DNA of 64,000 nt from Ornithinimicrobium pratense (GCF_008843165.1 NZ_CP044427.1:2046001-2110000); one strand, 5' to 3'; positions 7,928 to 18,018 are shown, counted from the stretch's first letter. Made by a program: numbers and translations. Notes: a model not told the origin generated them from the letters alone.

Positions 7928-8554
7928 TCAGGCCAGAGTCTGGGCGGCCGCGCGCAGCACCAGAGCGGCGCTGCTGGCGCCCGGGTCGACATGCCCGGCG
8001 CTGCGCTCCCCCAGGTAGGAGGCCCGACCCTTGCGCGCCACCATCGGCTCGGTCGCGTCCCGTCCCTCCTCCGCTGCCCGAGCGGCCTGGTCCAGACACT
8101 CCTGGATCGTCCGGCCGGTGTGGGCTGCCTCCTCGAAGGCCGCCAACGCCGGGGCGAACGCGTCATACATGGTCTTGTCGCCACGTTCGGCCTTGCCGCG
8201 CGCCACGATGCCCTCCACACCGGCCCGCAGGGCCTGCGACAGCTCCCGGGCGCCAGCGTCGTCGGAGGCAGACAGCGGACCGGCCAGGCGCAGGAAGAAG
8301 GTGCCGTAGAGCGGGCCGGAGGCTCCGCCCACGGTGCTGACCAAGGTCATCCCGACCTTCTTGAGATAGGTGTCGATGCCGCTGAACTGCTCGTCCTCAG
8401 CGAGGCGTGCGCTGGCCGTGAATCCGCGCTCCATGTTCGCCCCGTGGTCGCCATCGCCGATGGCCCGGTCCAGGTCGGTCAGGTGCGCCGCGTGCTCGCC
8501 GATCGAGCGCGCGCTCTGCGCGACCCAGGCCTGGAATGCGGTCAGATCAGCCAT
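7928..8554 (-). CDS. dhaL: Dihydroxyacetone kinase subunit DhaL (ADP-binding)
   Basis: DhaL holds a tightly bound nucleotide as ADP/ATP that is rephosphorylated by DhaM and donates phosphate to dihydroxyacetone bound on DhaK. The 208-residue protein shows the magnesium/nucleotide motif DRAIGDGDHGANMERG near residues 28-43 and the glycine-rich STVGGASGPLYGTFF segment. It sits between dhaK and dhaM, 9 bases after dhaK, as in other PTS-dependent dha operons. Nothing in the sequence suggests the ATP-dependent single-chain kinase instead. Confidence 0.93.
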   Translation of the reverse strand: MADLTAFQAWVAQSARSIGEHAAHLTDLDRAIGDGDHGANMERGFTASARLAEDEQFSGIDTYLKKVGMTLVSTVGGASGPLYGTFFLRLAGPLSASDDAGARELSQALRAGVEGIVARGKAERGDKTMYDAFAPALAAFEEAAHTGRTIQECLDQAARAAEEGRDATEPMVARKGRASYLGERSAGHVDPGASSAALVLRAAAQTLA

Positions 8555-8563
8555 GTCCCATCC

Positions 8564-9559
8564 TCACCATCGAAGAGCCGGGGTGTCCACCGGGGCGTCC
8601 CACCAACGCAGCATCGGCTCGTCTGGCCGCAGCAGCGTCAGCGAGCAGCCCGCCATGTCCAGGGAGGTCAGGAAACTGCCCACGAGCGAGCGCACCACGT
8701 CCACCCCGCGTTCCTTGAGCTGCCGATGCACCTCGTGGAACATCAGGTAGAGCTCGAGCTGCGGTGTCCCACCCAGCCCGTTGAGGAAGACCAGCGCGCG
8801 CTCGCCCCGCCGCAGCTCGAGGTCCTCCACCACCGGCTCCACCAGTTGCGCGGCCAGCTCCCGGGCGGGGGCGAGGGCCTGCCGGCGCCGGCCTGGCTCT
8901 CCGTGGATCCCGACGCCGATCTCGATCTCGTCCGGCCCCAGGTCCACCGTCGGACGCCCGGCCGCCGGCACGGTGCAGGAGCCCAGGGCGATGCCCATCG
9001 ACCTGCTCGCGCCGGCCACCTGCTCCCCCAGCGCGGTGCAGGCGTCCAGGTCCAGCCCGTCCTCTGCGGCCGCTCCCACGATCTTCTCCACGAGGACGGT
9101 GGCGCCCACGCCGCGGCGTCCGGCGGTGAAGAGACTGTCCTCGACCGCAACGTCGTCGGCCACCAGGACCGTGCGCACCCTGACCCCCTCACCTTCCGCC
9201 AGCTCGGCGGCCATCTCGAAGTTGAGCACGTCGCCGGTGTAGTTCTTCACGATCTGCAGCACCCCGGCCCCGGCATCCACGGCGATCGCCGCGGCCAGGA
9301 TCTGGTCGGGCACGGGTGAGGTGAACACCTGCCCGCAGCAGGCGGCGTCGAGCATCCCCGGACCCACGAAGCCGCTGTGCAGGGGCTCGTGACCGGCGCC
9401 GCCACCGGAGAGCAGCCCCACCTTGCCCGGCACCGGCCCCCCGACGCGCAGCACCAGCTGTCGCTCCAGGTCGACGCGCAACCGGTCCGGATGGGCCAGG
9501 GCCACACCCTGCAGGGCTTCGACGACCACGTCAGCGGGGTCGTTGATGAACTTCTTCAC
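8564..9559 (-). CDS. dhaK: Dihydroxyacetone kinase subunit DhaK (substrate-binding)
   Basis: The 331 residues form the subunit that binds dihydroxyacetone covalently through a histidine hemiaminal. That His is in GIHGEPG near residue 218, the same position as in E. coli DhaK. The N-terminal KKFINDP, SGGGAGHEPLHSGFVG and FTSPVPDQI motifs are classic for the family. GTG 9559 was chosen because it gives the standard VKKFIN opening; the upstream open frame adds 15 unrelated residues. It is the first gene of dhaKLM, converting dihydroxyacetone to dihydroxyacetone phosphate for glycolysis. No regulator gene is adjacent. Confidence 0.93.
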   Translation of the reverse strand: MKKFINDPADVVVEALQGVALAHPDRLRVDLERQLVLRVGGPVPGKVGLLSGGGAGHEPLHSGFVGPGMLDAACCGQVFTSPVPDQILAAAIAVDAGAGVLQIVKNYTGDVLNFEMAAELAEGEGVRVRTVLVADDVAVEDSLFTAGRRGVGATVLVEKIVGAAAEDGLDLDACTALGEQVAGASRSMGIALGSCTVPAAGRPTVDLGPDEIEIGVGIHGEPGRRRQALAPARELAAQLVEPVVEDLELRRGERALVFLNGLGGTPQLELYLMFHEVHRQLKERGVDVVRSLVGSFLTSLDMAGCSLTLLRPDEPMLRWWDAPVDTPALRW

Positions 9560-9610
9560 GCCCCGACCCTGCCACAGATTCGGACGGCGCACGCGCAGGT
9601 CCACCCCTGG

Positions 9611-9624
9611 GCCTGCACGCAGGC
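9611..9624 (-). terminator. Short hairpin just after era
   Basis: GCCTGC-AC-GCAGGC begins 1 base beyond the era stop. The stem is short and has no T-tract, so termination is only a possibility. Confidence 0.3.
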
Positions 9625-9625
9625 G

Positions 9626-10558
9626 TCAGAAGCCGAGCCGGTCCAGCGCATTGGGGTCGCGCTGCCAGTCCTTGGCCACCTTCACGTGCAGGTCGAGGTA
9701 GACCCGGTGACCCAGCAACTCCTCGATGCCCTTCCGTGCCTGAGAACCGACCTCGCGCAACCGGGACCCGCCGCGGCCGATGATGATGGCCTTCTGGCTG
9801 GGTCGCTCGACGAAGACGTTGACCCGGACATCGGAGAGCGGGTCGCGCTCGGGCCGGTCCTCGCGCGCAACGATCTCCTCGACCTGGACCGCCAGGCTGT
9901 GCGGCAGCTCGTCGCGGATCCCTTCCAGGGCAGCCTCGCGCACCAGCTCGGCGATCATCACCAGATCGGACTCGTCGGTCAGCTGGTCCTCGGGGTAGAG
10001 CTGCGGCGACTGCGGCAGATGGTCGGCCAACAGCTCGGCGACCTCCTCGACCTGGTCGCCGCGGACCGCGGAGCAGGGGATGATCGCGTCCCAGTCACCC
10101 AGTCCGTCGATCGCCATGAGGTGCTCGGCCAGCCGGTCGCGGCTGACCGCGTCGGCTTTGGTGGCGATTGCTACCACTGGCACCTTGCGCACCCGGTGCA
10201 GATCCATCAGGTCCTTGGCGATGTACTGGTCACCCGGCCCTACCCGCTGGTCGGCCGGCAGGCAGAAGCCGATGACGTCGACCGAGAGCAGGGTGTCGCG
10301 GACCAGATCGTTCAGCCGCCGTCCGAGCAGCGAACGAGGCCGGTGCAGCCCCGGGGTGTCGACGAGGATGAGCTGTGAGCTCGGGGTGGTCCGGATGCCC
10401 CGGATGGTGTGCCGGGTGGTCTGGGGCTTGGAGGAGGTGATCGCCACCTTTGAACCCACCAGGGTGTTGGTCAGGGTGGACTTGCCGGCGTTCGGCCGGC
10501 CGACCAGGCAGGCAAAACCGGCCCGGTATGCGGTCTGCTCGGGCTCAGTGTGGGGCAC
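9626..10558 (-). CDS. era: GTPase Era
   Basis: Era is an essential GTPase that binds 16S rRNA and assists 30S subunit maturation. The 310 residues hold an N-terminal G domain with GRPNAGKST (about 20-28), a DTPG switch motif and G4 as TKAD (T instead of the usual N). A C-terminal KH domain contains IIGRGGSRLREVG and the RNA-binding helix end near HVKVAKDWQ. The start overlaps the end of the CBS-domain gene by 14 bases. The operon phoH-ybeY-corC-era is widely conserved in actinobacteria and links rRNA processing and ribosome assembly. Confidence 0.95.
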   Translation of the reverse strand: MPHTEPEQTAYRAGFACLVGRPNAGKSTLTNTLVGSKVAITSSKPQTTRHTIRGIRTTPSSQLILVDTPGLHRPRSLLGRRLNDLVRDTLLSVDVIGFCLPADQRVGPGDQYIAKDLMDLHRVRKVPVVAIATKADAVSRDRLAEHLMAIDGLGDWDAIIPCSAVRGDQVEEVAELLADHLPQSPQLYPEDQLTDESDLVMIAELVREAALEGIRDELPHSLAVQVEEIVAREDRPERDPLSDVRVNVFVERPSQKAIIIGRGGSRLREVGSQARKGIEELLGHRVYLDLHVKVAKDWQRDPNALDRLGF

Positions 10559-11897
10559 TGCTGCTCACCTCGTTCTGGGCCGAAATGGCCTCGTCACGGT
10601 CCGGCACGGCGTCTTCCTCACCGGGCTCGGGCTGCCGCAGCCGGCGCACCAGGACGGTCGCGACGCGACGGCGCCGGCCGGCCATCCGCTCGGCGGTCAG
10701 CTCCAGACCGGCGACCTCGCCCACCGACCCCTGGATGGGGACCATGCCGATGGCGGTGGCGAGCAACCCGCCGACGGAGTCGACGTCCTCGGTCTCGATC
10801 TCCACGTCGAACATCTCGGCCAGGTCGTCGACGAGCATGTTGGCCGGCACCCGGACCAGCTCCTGCCCGTCCTCGGCGACGATCGGCTCCACCTCGGCCT
10901 GATCGCGGTCGTACTCGTCGGTGATCTCCCCGACGATCTCCTCCACGACGTCCTCGATGGTGATCAGGCCGGCGGTCCCGCCATACTCATCGATAACGAG
11001 CGCAACGTGGGCCCGGGCCTGCTGCATCTCGCGCAGCAGCTCATCGACCCGCTTCATCTCGGGGACCCGCTGGACCTGGCGCATCACCTCGGTCACGGGG
11101 GTGGTGGCGGCGGCCTCGGGTCGGCTGTTCACCGCGCGGACGACGTCCTTGAAGTAGAGCATCCCCAGCACGTCGTCGGTGTCCTCGCCGATGACCGGCA
11201 CCCGGGAGAAGCCGGAGCGCAGGAACAGGCTCATCGCCTGCCGCAGCACCTTCTCCCCCTTGATCGTCACCAGGTCCGGCCGAGGCACCATGACCTCGCG
11301 GGCAACGGTGTCACCCAGCTCGAAAATCGAGTGGATCATCTCCCGCTCGTCGTCCTCGATGACGGCCGACTCCCCGGCCAGGTCGACCAGCTCGCGCAGC
11401 TCGGACTCGGTGGCGAACGGGCCCTCGGAGAAGCCGCGGCCGGGCGTGACCGCGTTGCCGATGAGGACGAGGAGCTTGGCCAGGGGGCCCAGGAAGAGAC
11501 GCAGCAGCCGGACGAGCGGCGCGCTCAGCAGCGCGACCACGTCCACGTGCTGCCGCCCGAGGGTCCGGGGCGAGACGCCGACGACCACGAACAGCACCAC
11601 CGCCATGATGGCCGAGGCGATGAGGGCGGTCTGGGTGTGGTTGTCGGTCACCATGTCGACGGCGACCGCCACCATGACCGCAGTCGCCGCCTCGGCTGTC
11701 ACCCGGACGAAGGTGGCGACGGCCAGGTAGGGGGTGACCTCCCGGGTGATGCGGACCAGCGCTCGCGCACCGGAGCGCCCCTCGTCGAGCAGCTGCTCGG
11801 CCCGGTGGCGGGACATCCGCTGCAGCGCGGTCTCGCCGGCCGAGAGCACGAAGGCGACGACGGTCGTGGTCAGCGCCAGGACGATGAGCGTGGTCAT
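10545..11897 (-). CDS. Hemolysin-family/CorC-type membrane protein with CBS pair
   Basis: This 450-residue protein has an N-terminal CNNM/DUF21 transmembrane domain of about three or four helices (residues 1-135). A CBS pair follows ([13 protein letters not shown] and [15 protein letters not shown]) and then a C-terminal CorC_HlyC domain. Family members are linked to magnesium or cobalt export and are often misnamed hemolysins; transport of Mg2+ is the best guess. It lies between ybeY (4-base overlap) and era. Its role in that rRNA-maturation operon is not known, though magnesium supply to ribosomes would be a natural link (inference). Confidence 0.88.
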   Translation of the reverse strand: MTTLIVLALTTTVVAFVLSAGETALQRMSRHRAEQLLDEGRSGARALVRITREVTPYLAVATFVRVTAEAATAVMVAVAVDMVTDNHTQTALIASAIMAVVLFVVVGVSPRTLGRQHVDVVALLSAPLVRLLRLFLGPLAKLLVLIGNAVTPGRGFSEGPFATESELRELVDLAGESAVIEDDEREMIHSIFELGDTVAREVMVPRPDLVTIKGEKVLRQAMSLFLRSGFSRVPVIGEDTDDVLGMLYFKDVVRAVNSRPEAAATTPVTEVMRQVQRVPEMKRVDELLREMQQARAHVALVIDEYGGTAGLITIEDVVEEIVGEITDEYDRDQAEVEPIVAEDGQELVRVPANMLVDDLAEMFDVEIETEDVDSVGGLLATAIGMVPIQGSVGEVAGLELTAERMAGRRRRVATVLVRRLRQPEPGEEDAVPDRDEAISAQNEVSSSAPH

Positions 11898-12403
11898 GCC
11901 CGCCTCGCCACGCTGTCGTCGTCAGCCGCGCTGGTCGACCGGCCCCGCTGCGCCAGGAAGGTCAGCAGCAGGGTCCGCTGCAGGTCGAACATCTCGCGCT
12001 TCTGCTCCGGCTCGGCATGGTCGAAACCGAGCAGGTGCAGGATGCCGTGGGTGGTCAGCAGCAGCAGCTCGTCGCCGGCGGCGTGCCCGGCCTCCTGGGC
12101 CTGCCGGCGCGCGACGGAAGGGCAGAGCACGACGTCACCCAGCATCCCGGCGACCGACTCCTCCCCGTCATGCCCCGGACGCAGCTCGTCCATGGGAAAG
12201 CTCATGACGTCGGTGGGTCCGGGCAGGTCCATCCACTGCACGTGCAGGGCCGCCATCGTCTCCTCGTCAACCAGGGTGATGGTCAGCTCCGCCTGCGGGT
12301 GCACCCGTAGCTGGTCCAGGACGTGCCGGCCTAGGTCGGCCAGCTCCTGCTCGGGGACCGGCGAGGGCACCTCCCCGGACTCGTTGAGCACCTCGATGCT
12401 CAC
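11894..12403 (-). CDS. ybeY: Endoribonuclease YbeY
   Basis: YbeY is a single-strand endoribonuclease needed for 16S rRNA 3' maturation and ribosome quality control. The 169 residues contain the zinc-binding signature [11 protein letters not shown] (H-x3-H-x5-H) and the conserved VMSFPMDE and GDVVLC segments. The C-terminal 25 residues are an unconserved tail. It overlaps phoH upstream and the CBS-domain gene downstream by 4 bases each, so translation is coupled. Confidence 0.94.
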   Translation of the reverse strand: MSIEVLNESGEVPSPVPEQELADLGRHVLDQLRVHPQAELTITLVDEETMAALHVQWMDLPGPTDVMSFPMDELRPGHDGEESVAGMLGDVVLCPSVARRQAQEAGHAAGDELLLLTTHGILHLLGFDHAEPEQKREMFDLQRTLLLTFLAQRGRSTSAADDDSVARRA

Positions 12404-13473
12404 GACGAGGACTCCTCCTCCACCGCGCGGGGACGACGAGGGCCGCGCTGCTGGCGAGCGTCATACCGTCCGTAGGCGTCCACGATGTCCCCGATGAGCC
12501 GGTGGCGCACCACGTCCTGGCTGGTCAACCGGGCGAAGTGGATGTCGTCGACCCCGTCCAGGATCTGCTGCACCACCTTCAGCCCCGACTGGACCCCGCC
12601 GGGGAGATCCACCTGCGTCGTGTCGCCGGTGACGACCATCTTGGAGCCGAACCCCAGCCGGGTCAGGAACATCTTCATCTGCTCCGGGGAGGTGTTCTGG
12701 GCCTCATCCAGGATGATGAAGGCGTCGTTCAACGTCCTCCCCCGCATGTAGGCCAGAGGCGCCACCTCGATGGTGCCGGCCGCCATCAACTTGGACATCG
12801 ACTCGGGGTCAACCATGTCGTGCAGGGCGTCGTAGAGCGGGCGCAGGTAGGGGTCGATCTTGTCGGTCAGGGTGCCGGGCAGGAAACCCAGCCGCTCCCC
12901 CGCCTCGACCGCGGGCCGGGTCAGGATGATCCGGTTGACCTCCTTGGCCTGCAGGGCCGCGACCGCCTTGGCCATCGCCAGGTAGGTCTTGCCGGTGCCG
13001 GCCGGGCCCAGCCCGAAGACGATGGTGTGCGAGTCGATGGCGTCGACGTAGTGCTTCTGGTTCAGCGTCTTGGGCCGGATCGTGCGCCCTCGGCTGGAGA
13101 CGATGTTCATCGTCAGCACGTCCGCCGGACGGTCGGAGGTGGCCGCCCGCAGCATCCCGATGCTGCGCTCCACAGCGTCGCGGTTCAGTGGCTGCCCGCG
13201 GCGGACGATGGACAGCAGCTCGTCGATGAGCCGTTCGGCCAGGGCGAGCTCGGCCGAGTCCCCCGTCAGCCGGAACTCGTTGCCGCGCACGTGCACGTCG
13301 ATGCGCGGGAAGGCCCGTTCGATGGTGCGCAGCAGCTCATCGCGAGGGCCGAGGAGGGCCACCATCGGGACCTCGTCGGGGATGACCACGGTATGCGTGG
13401 CCGGGGCGTGGTGGGCGGCAGGCCCGGGGAGGCCGGTCTGTCCGAGGGGTTCAGGATGCTCGACATCGGTCAT
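12400..13473 (-). CDS. PhoH-family ATPase
   Basis: The 357 residues comprise an N-terminal KH-like region (about 35-110) and a PhoH P-loop domain with Walker A GPAGTGKT near residue 156 and Walker [12 protein letters not shown] near 255. PhoH-like proteins (YbeZ in E. coli) interact with YbeY and are thought to act as RNA helicases or remodellers in rRNA processing. The first 30 residues are variable. A candidate -10 TAGACT lies about 10 bases upstream of the ATG, which would leave little or no leader. Confidence 0.92.
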   Translation of the reverse strand: MTDVEHPEPLGQTGLPGPAAHHAPATHTVVIPDEVPMVALLGPRDELLRTIERAFPRIDVHVRGNEFRLTGDSAELALAERLIDELLSIVRRGQPLNRDAVERSIGMLRAATSDRPADVLTMNIVSSRGRTIRPKTLNQKHYVDAIDSHTIVFGLGPAGTGKTYLAMAKAVAALQAKEVNRIILTRPAVEAGERLGFLPGTLTDKIDPYLRPLYDALHDMVDPESMSKLMAAGTIEVAPLAYMRGRTLNDAFIILDEAQNTSPEQMKMFLTRLGFGSKMVVTGDTTQVDLPGGVQSGLKVVQQILDGVDDIHFARLTSQDVVRHRLIGDIVDAYGRYDARQQRGPRRPRAVEEESSS

Positions 13474-13494
13474 ATCAGGGCCCAGTCTAGTGCT

Positions 13495-13513
13495 CAGGGC
13501 TGCAACAGCCCTG
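13495..13513 (-). terminator. Hairpin after the MFS transporter gene
   Basis: A perfect 8-bp stem, CAGGGCTG-CAA-CAGCCCTG, lies 6 bases beyond the MFS stop and upstream of phoH. There is no T-tract, as is common in GC-rich actinobacteria. Confidence 0.5.
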
Positions 13514-13518
13514 CGACC

Positions 13519-14880
13519 TCAGATCGGGGGACGCGACCGGCCCGCCGCCACGACGGAGACGGCACCGACGACGCACGAGACCACGAGGGTGCCGACGAAC
13601 GCCGCATGGGGTGCTGCGGCATACGTGAGCCCGAACACCACGCCCGTGATCGCCAGGGCGAAGGCGCTGGTCAACGCCTCACCGACCTGCAGGGCCGAGG
13701 AGTTGCGACCGATCTCGCCCGGGGGCGACAAGCGCATGGTGAGCAACGAGGTGGTCGGGTAGGCGGCGCCCAGGCCGAGGGTGGCCAGGCCGTAGATCAC
13801 GATCACGGCCCAACCGGGCCACGCGGCCCAGACCGCAAGCGCCATCACCACCATGAGGGTGGCGTAGATGCTCGCTCCCGCCACCATCACGCGGTAGCGG
13901 TCGGTGGCCGGGCCCAGCCGGCCCTGGAAGAACGAGCCGAGGGCCCAGGCGATGGAGGCCACGGCCAGGATGGCCCCGGCCCTCGCCGGGGAGTAGCCGT
14001 GCTCGTCCCGCAGCATCAACGGCAGGTAGGCCTCAGCGGCCACCAGGGACCCACCCAGGGCGGCGCGGACCCCGATGACGGAGGGCAGGCCCCGTGCCAG
14101 CCGCAGCGCACCGCGCGGCAGCAGCCGCCAGCTGGCCAGCCCCAGCAGCAGCAGGGCGACCGCGCCGATGACCCACTCGCGGCCATCCACCGACTCACCG
14201 GCGAGGTTGAGCACACCAACTGCTGCAGCGGCCACCACGGCCCAGCCGATCGTCGCCGGCCGCAGGAACGGAGCCTCGTCGCTGGGGTAGGTGCCGCGCA
14301 GCGCGGGCCGCAGCACGAGCAGCGCCACCGCCACCAGCGGGGCGACACCGAGGAAGACCCAGCGCCAGGACAGGTAGTGGACCAAGGAGCCGGTGAGGAG
14401 AGGGCCGACCAGGCCGGGCACCACCCACGCGGCGGCGAGCAGGGAGAAGACGGCGGGGCGGGAGACGTCGGGGACCCGCTGGGCGATGACGACGTAGAGC
14501 GCGACCGTGGACAGCCCGCTGCCCAGCCCCTGCAGCCCACGGCCGACGCTGAACAGCTCCATCGTGGGGGCCAGGCCGGCGACGAGCAGCCCGAGGGCGA
14601 AGGTCAGGGTGCCGGCGAGGACGACCGGCCGGGGCCCGCTACGGTCCGACCACCAGCCGCTGATGATCATCCCGACGATGCTGGCGGCCACGGTGGCCCC
14701 GAAGGCCATGCTGTACAGGTGGTAGCCCTGCAGCGCCTCGGCGATCGTCGGCATGGCGGCGCCGACGGCGATGTACTCCAGCGCGAAGAGGGCGATCAGC
14801 GCGGTTGCCCCGATGGAGGCGGAGCGCAGCTGCGGGCTGAAGAGGGAGGGCGCGGGGGCGGTGTCGGTGGTCACCGCCAC
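13519..14880 (-). CDS. MFS transporter, DHA2-like drug efflux family
   Basis: This is a 453-residue integral membrane protein with about 14 hydrophobic segments and the major facilitator loop 2-3 motif GWWSDRSGPRPVVLAG. A second motif, GRGLQGLGSGLSTVALYVV, resembles the efflux antiporter region of DHA2-type pumps. It probably exports a drug-like or toxic compound by proton antiport; the substrate cannot be inferred. Its start overlaps the rsmE stop region by 10 bases, so it is the last gene of the hrcA-dnaJ-rsmE transcript. Confidence 0.85.
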   Translation of the reverse strand: MAVTTDTAPAPSLFSPQLRSASIGATALIALFALEYIAVGAAMPTIAEALQGYHLYSMAFGATVAASIVGMIISGWWSDRSGPRPVVLAGTLTFALGLLVAGLAPTMELFSVGRGLQGLGSGLSTVALYVVIAQRVPDVSRPAVFSLLAAAWVVPGLVGPLLTGSLVHYLSWRWVFLGVAPLVAVALLVLRPALRGTYPSDEAPFLRPATIGWAVVAAAAVGVLNLAGESVDGREWVIGAVALLLLGLASWRLLPRGALRLARGLPSVIGVRAALGGSLVAAEAYLPLMLRDEHGYSPARAGAILAVASIAWALGSFFQGRLGPATDRYRVMVAGASIYATLMVVMALAVWAAWPGWAVIVIYGLATLGLGAAYPTTSLLTMRLSPPGEIGRNSSALQVGEALTSAFALAITGVVFGLTYAAAPHAAFVGTLVVSCVVGAVSVVAAGRSRPPI

Positions 14881-15623
14881 CTGCTCCGGGCGTTGAGGAC
14901 GGCGAGGGCGGCGGGCCCGGCGCTGGAGGAGCGCAGGACGGTCCTGCCCAGCCGGACCGGCTGGGCGCCCGCCGCGGTGAGCGCGGTCAGCTCCTGCGCC
15001 GCGATCCCGCCTTCGGGGCCGACGACCACCAGCACCTCCCCCTGCTCGGGCAAGGACACCTGGGCCAGTGGCTCCTCGGCCTCCTCGTGCAGCACCACGG
15101 TGAGCGCGGACTCGGCGACGCGTCGGACCAGCTCACCCCTGGTCACCAGGTCGGCGACGACAGGGACCCGGACGCGGCGGGACTGCTTGGTGGCGGCCAG
15201 CACGGTCTGCTGCCACTTGCGGTGAGCCTTCTGCGCCCGCTCGGCCCGCCAGCGCACGATCGAGCGGTCAGCCTGCCACGGAACCACCTCGTCGACGTCC
15301 AGCTCGGTCGCGGCCTCGACCGCCATCAGGTCGCGCTCGCCCTTAGCCAGGGCCTGGACCAGGACGAGGCGGGGCTGCGACTCCTCGACCGTCCACAGCG
15401 AGTCGACGCGCAGCTGCAGGGCTGCGCGGTCGGCCGCGGTCACGGTGCAGGACGCGGCCCGGCCCTGACCGTCGGCCACAAGGATCTCCTCACCGACGCC
15501 GAGTCGCTGCACGTCGGCGGCGTGCCGACCCTCGGGGCCGTCCAGCCGTAGGGCGCGCGGCCCGCCCTCGTCGTCGGCGTCGAGGCTGCCGACCGGCACG
15601 AGGAACAGGGGCGCGGTCATCAC
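14871..15623 (-). CDS. rsmE: 16S rRNA (uracil-1498-N3)-methyltransferase
   Basis: This 250-residue SPOUT-family enzyme methylates U1498 in the decoding site of 16S rRNA using SAM. Visible motifs are the N-terminal PUA-like GRHAADVQRLGVGEEI, the LVQALAKGERDLMAVEAATELDV segment and the trefoil-knot SAM site VVVGPEGGIAAQEL with RLGRTVLRSSSAG. It starts 4 bases inside the end of dnaJ; dnaJ-rsmE pairing is common in actinobacteria. Confidence 0.94.
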   Translation of the reverse strand: MMTAPLFLVPVGSLDADDEGGPRALRLDGPEGRHAADVQRLGVGEEILVADGQGRAASCTVTAADRAALQLRVDSLWTVEESQPRLVLVQALAKGERDLMAVEAATELDVDEVVPWQADRSIVRWRAERAQKAHRKWQQTVLAATKQSRRVRVPVVADLVTRGELVRRVAESALTVVLHEEAEEPLAQVSLPEQGEVLVVVGPEGGIAAQELTALTAAGAQPVRLGRTVLRSSSAGPAALAVLNARSRWR

Positions 15624-16747
15624 CTGCCCCTCAGGGCTTCCCAGAGCTTGCTCTTGCGTCCGTGACCGGGCCCGTTGGCGCCCATGCGACCGGTCGGGCG
15701 GGTCTCCTCCCGGCTCTCGGCCAGCCGGGTGAGCAGCTCGCGCTGCTCGTCGGTGAGCCGGGTGGGGACCTTGACGTCCACGTGCAGGACGAGGTCTCCG
15801 CGGCCCTGCCCACGCAGGTGGGTGACCCCGAGCCCGGGCAGGGTGATGGTCTCGCCCGGCTGGGTGCCCGATGCCAGCTCGATCTCCTCGAGGCCGTCGA
15901 GGGTCTCCACGGGCAGGGTGGCACCGAGCGCCGCCGCGGTCATCGGCACCTCCAGGGAGCCGTGCAGGTCGTCACCCCGCCGCTGGTAGGTCTCGTGCGG
16001 CTCGACGGCGATCTCGACGTAGAGGTCCCCCGGCTCCCCACCGAAGGGCCCGACCTCGCCCTCACCGGTGAGCTGGATCCGGGTGCCGCTGTCCACCCCG
16101 GCCGGCACCCTCAGGGTGAGGTCGCGGCGGGTGCGGACCCGGCCCTCCCCGGAGCAGTCGAAGCACGGGTGCTCGATGACGTCGCCGTAGCCGCGGCAGG
16201 CCTGGCACGGACGGGAGGTCATCACCTGGCCCAGGAAAGAGCGCTGGACCTGCTGCACCTCGCCGCGGCCACCGCATACCTGGCAGCTGCGGGTGCGGGA
16301 GTCTGGCTGCGCGCCGGAGCCGGTGCAGGTCTGGCACAGCACGGCCGTGTCGATGTGCAGGGTCTCCTCGCCACCGAAGACGGCGGTGGCCAGGTCGATG
16401 TCCAGCCGGACGAGCGCGTCATGGCCGCGCTGCACCCGAGTGCGGGGTCCGCGGGTGCCGGCGGCGGTGCCGCCGAAGAAGGCGTCCATGATGTCGCTGA
16501 AGGTGAAGCCCTGGCCGAACCCACCGGTGGAGCCGCCGTAGGGGTCCTGGCCCCGGTCGTAGGAGGCCCGCTTGGCCGGGTCGCCGAGGACGTCGTAGGC
16601 CTGGCTGACCCGTTTGAACTCGGCCTCGGCGTCCGCGCCGGGGTTGACGTCCGGGTGCAGCTGGCGGGCCTTGCGGCGGTAGGCCTTCTTGATCTCTTCG
16701 GGGGTGGCCTCGCGGGGCACTCCAAGATCGGCGTAGTAGTCGTTCAC
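15620..16747 (-). CDS. dnaJ: Molecular chaperone DnaJ (type I)
   Basis: The 375-residue Hsp40 stimulates DnaK ATPase and holds unfolded clients. It has the N-terminal J domain with HPD at about 32-34, a Gly/Phe-rich linker (GGSTGGFGQGFTF), and four zinc repeats CQTCTGSG, CQVCGGRG, CQACRGYG and CFDCSGEG. C-terminal substrate domains follow. It is the second DnaJ type, coupled to hrcA rather than to dnaK. The CIRCE element upstream of hrcA should control both genes. Confidence 0.95.
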   Translation of the reverse strand: MNDYYADLGVPREATPEEIKKAYRRKARQLHPDVNPGADAEAEFKRVSQAYDVLGDPAKRASYDRGQDPYGGSTGGFGQGFTFSDIMDAFFGGTAAGTRGPRTRVQRGHDALVRLDIDLATAVFGGEETLHIDTAVLCQTCTGSGAQPDSRTRSCQVCGGRGEVQQVQRSFLGQVMTSRPCQACRGYGDVIEHPCFDCSGEGRVRTRRDLTLRVPAGVDSGTRIQLTGEGEVGPFGGEPGDLYVEIAVEPHETYQRRGDDLHGSLEVPMTAAALGATLPVETLDGLEEIELASGTQPGETITLPGLGVTHLRGQGRGDLVLHVDVKVPTRLTDEQRELLTRLAESREETRPTGRMGANGPGHGRKSKLWEALRGR

Positions 16748-16850
16748 GGCGTGGGGCGTCCTCAGCTGGTCGCGGTCGGAAGGGCTTCGGCAGGTGGTGG
16801 TTTCGCGGGTGGTCGAGCGTGTGCAGGTGACGTGGGGCTAACGACGGGGG

Positions 16851-16868
16851 CACGGCAGGTATGCCGTG
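16851..16868 (-). terminator. Weak hairpin between hrcA and dnaJ
   Basis: CACGGC-AGGTAT-GCCGTG lies 7 bases after the hrcA stop in a 128-base gap. It could attenuate transcription into dnaJ; a 6-bp stem is weak evidence. Confidence 0.3.
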
Positions 16869-16875
16869 AGATCCC

Positions 16876-17901
16876 TCACTCGTCCAGGATCTCGGTGACG
16901 TAGTGCGCCACCGCGCGGACGGCGACCATGGCCTGGCCGTAGTCCATGCGGGTCGGTCCGACGACCCCCAGGTTGCCGGCACCACCGTAGGCGGTGGCGA
17001 CGACGGAAGTGGTGCGCAGCGGCGCGTAAGGGTTCTCCGCGCCGATCGAGACGGTGACGCTATCGCCGTCTCCCTCGGTGATCGTGGGCACGGCCTGCAG
17101 CAGCCGCAGCAGCACCACGTGCTCCTCCAGGGCCTCCAGGACCTGGGACAGGGTGGTCGGAAAGTCGCTGCCGACCCGGGCCAGGTTGGCGGTGCCGGCC
17201 AGCACGACCCGCTCCTCGGTGCTCTCCTCGGTGGCGTCGGCGAGGGCTCTGGCCACAGCCTCGACGAGTGGCCGGTCTTCGGGGGCCATCCGCTCACTCA
17301 CCGTGGCCAGCCGACCCGGGACGGCGGTCAGCGGCTGGCCGACGGCCTGCTCGTTGACCAGGTTACGCAGCCCCGCGACCAGCTCGGCCTCGCTGCTCAG
17401 GTCACGGCCGGTCTCCACCATGCGCTGCTCGACGCGCCCGGTGTTGACGATGAGCACGACCATCAGCCGGGCGCCGCCGACCGGGACCAGCTCGATGTGC
17501 CGCACGCTGGACCTGGTCAGGCTCGGGTACTGCATGACCGCGACCTGCTGGGTCAGGCCGGCCAGGAGCCGGGTGGTCCGGGCGACGACGTCGTCCAGGT
17601 CCACCGCCCCCGCCAGGAAGCGCTCGATCGCCGCACGCTCGGCCTTGCTCATCGGCTTGACCTGCTGCAGCCGGTCCACGAAGATCCGGTAGCCAGCGTC
17701 GGTCGGGATCCGTCCGGCGCTGGTGTGCGGCGCAATGATCAACCCCTCGTCCTCCAGCGCCGCCATGTCGTTGCGCACGGTGGCGGCCGAGACCCCGAGC
17801 TGGTGGCGGTCCAGCAACGCCTTGGACCCGACCGGCTCGGAGGTGCGCACGTAGTCCTGCACGATGGCGCGCAGCACCTCTAGTCGGCGCTCCTGGCTCA
17901 T
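16876..17901 (-). CDS. hrcA: Heat-inducible transcriptional repressor HrcA
   Basis: HrcA binds CIRCE operators and represses chaperone genes until heat stress titrates GroEL away. The 341 residues have an N-terminal winged helix ([20 protein letters not shown] and [16 protein letters not shown]) and the [14 protein letters not shown] motif, followed by the GAF-like domain. ATG 17901 was chosen over GTG 17916 because a GGAGGAGG ribosome site sits directly upstream of it. A CIRCE copy lies about 90 bases upstream, indicating autoregulation. Confidence 0.95.
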   Translation of the reverse strand: MSQERRLEVLRAIVQDYVRTSEPVGSKALLDRHQLGVSAATVRNDMAALEDEGLIIAPHTSAGRIPTDAGYRIFVDRLQQVKPMSKAERAAIERFLAGAVDLDDVVARTTRLLAGLTQQVAVMQYPSLTRSSVRHIELVPVGGARLMVVLIVNTGRVEQRMVETGRDLSSEAELVAGLRNLVNEQAVGQPLTAVPGRLATVSERMAPEDRPLVEAVARALADATEESTEERVVLAGTANLARVGSDFPTTLSQVLEALEEHVVLLRLLQAVPTITEGDGDSVTVSIGAENPYAPLRTTSVVATAYGGAGNLGVVGPTRMDYGQAMVAVRAVAHYVTEILDE

Positions 17902-17991
17902 GGCTCCTCCTCCCACGTCGGCGGCCGGCCCGGACCAGGCGCGACGGACGGCGGCGCGGTCCGAGGCACGGCCAGGCTGGCACTCGATTGC

Positions 17992-18018
17992 TTGGCACTC
18001 GATGCTCCCGAGTGCTAA
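17992..18018 (-). promoter_or_regulatory. CIRCE operator
   Basis: The inverted repeat TTGGCACTC-N9-GAGTGCTAA differs from consensus TTAGCACTC-N9-GAGTGCTAA at one base. A further copy of the left half (TGGCACTC) lies some 16 bases away at about 17978-17985. It lies between hrcA and fumC and should mediate HrcA autoregulation. Confidence 0.92.

Noticed and set aside
10080-12497. 805-residue plus-strand frame antisense to era, corC and ybeY
   Set aside because: Composition and overlap with three well-supported genes mark it as a high-GC artefact.
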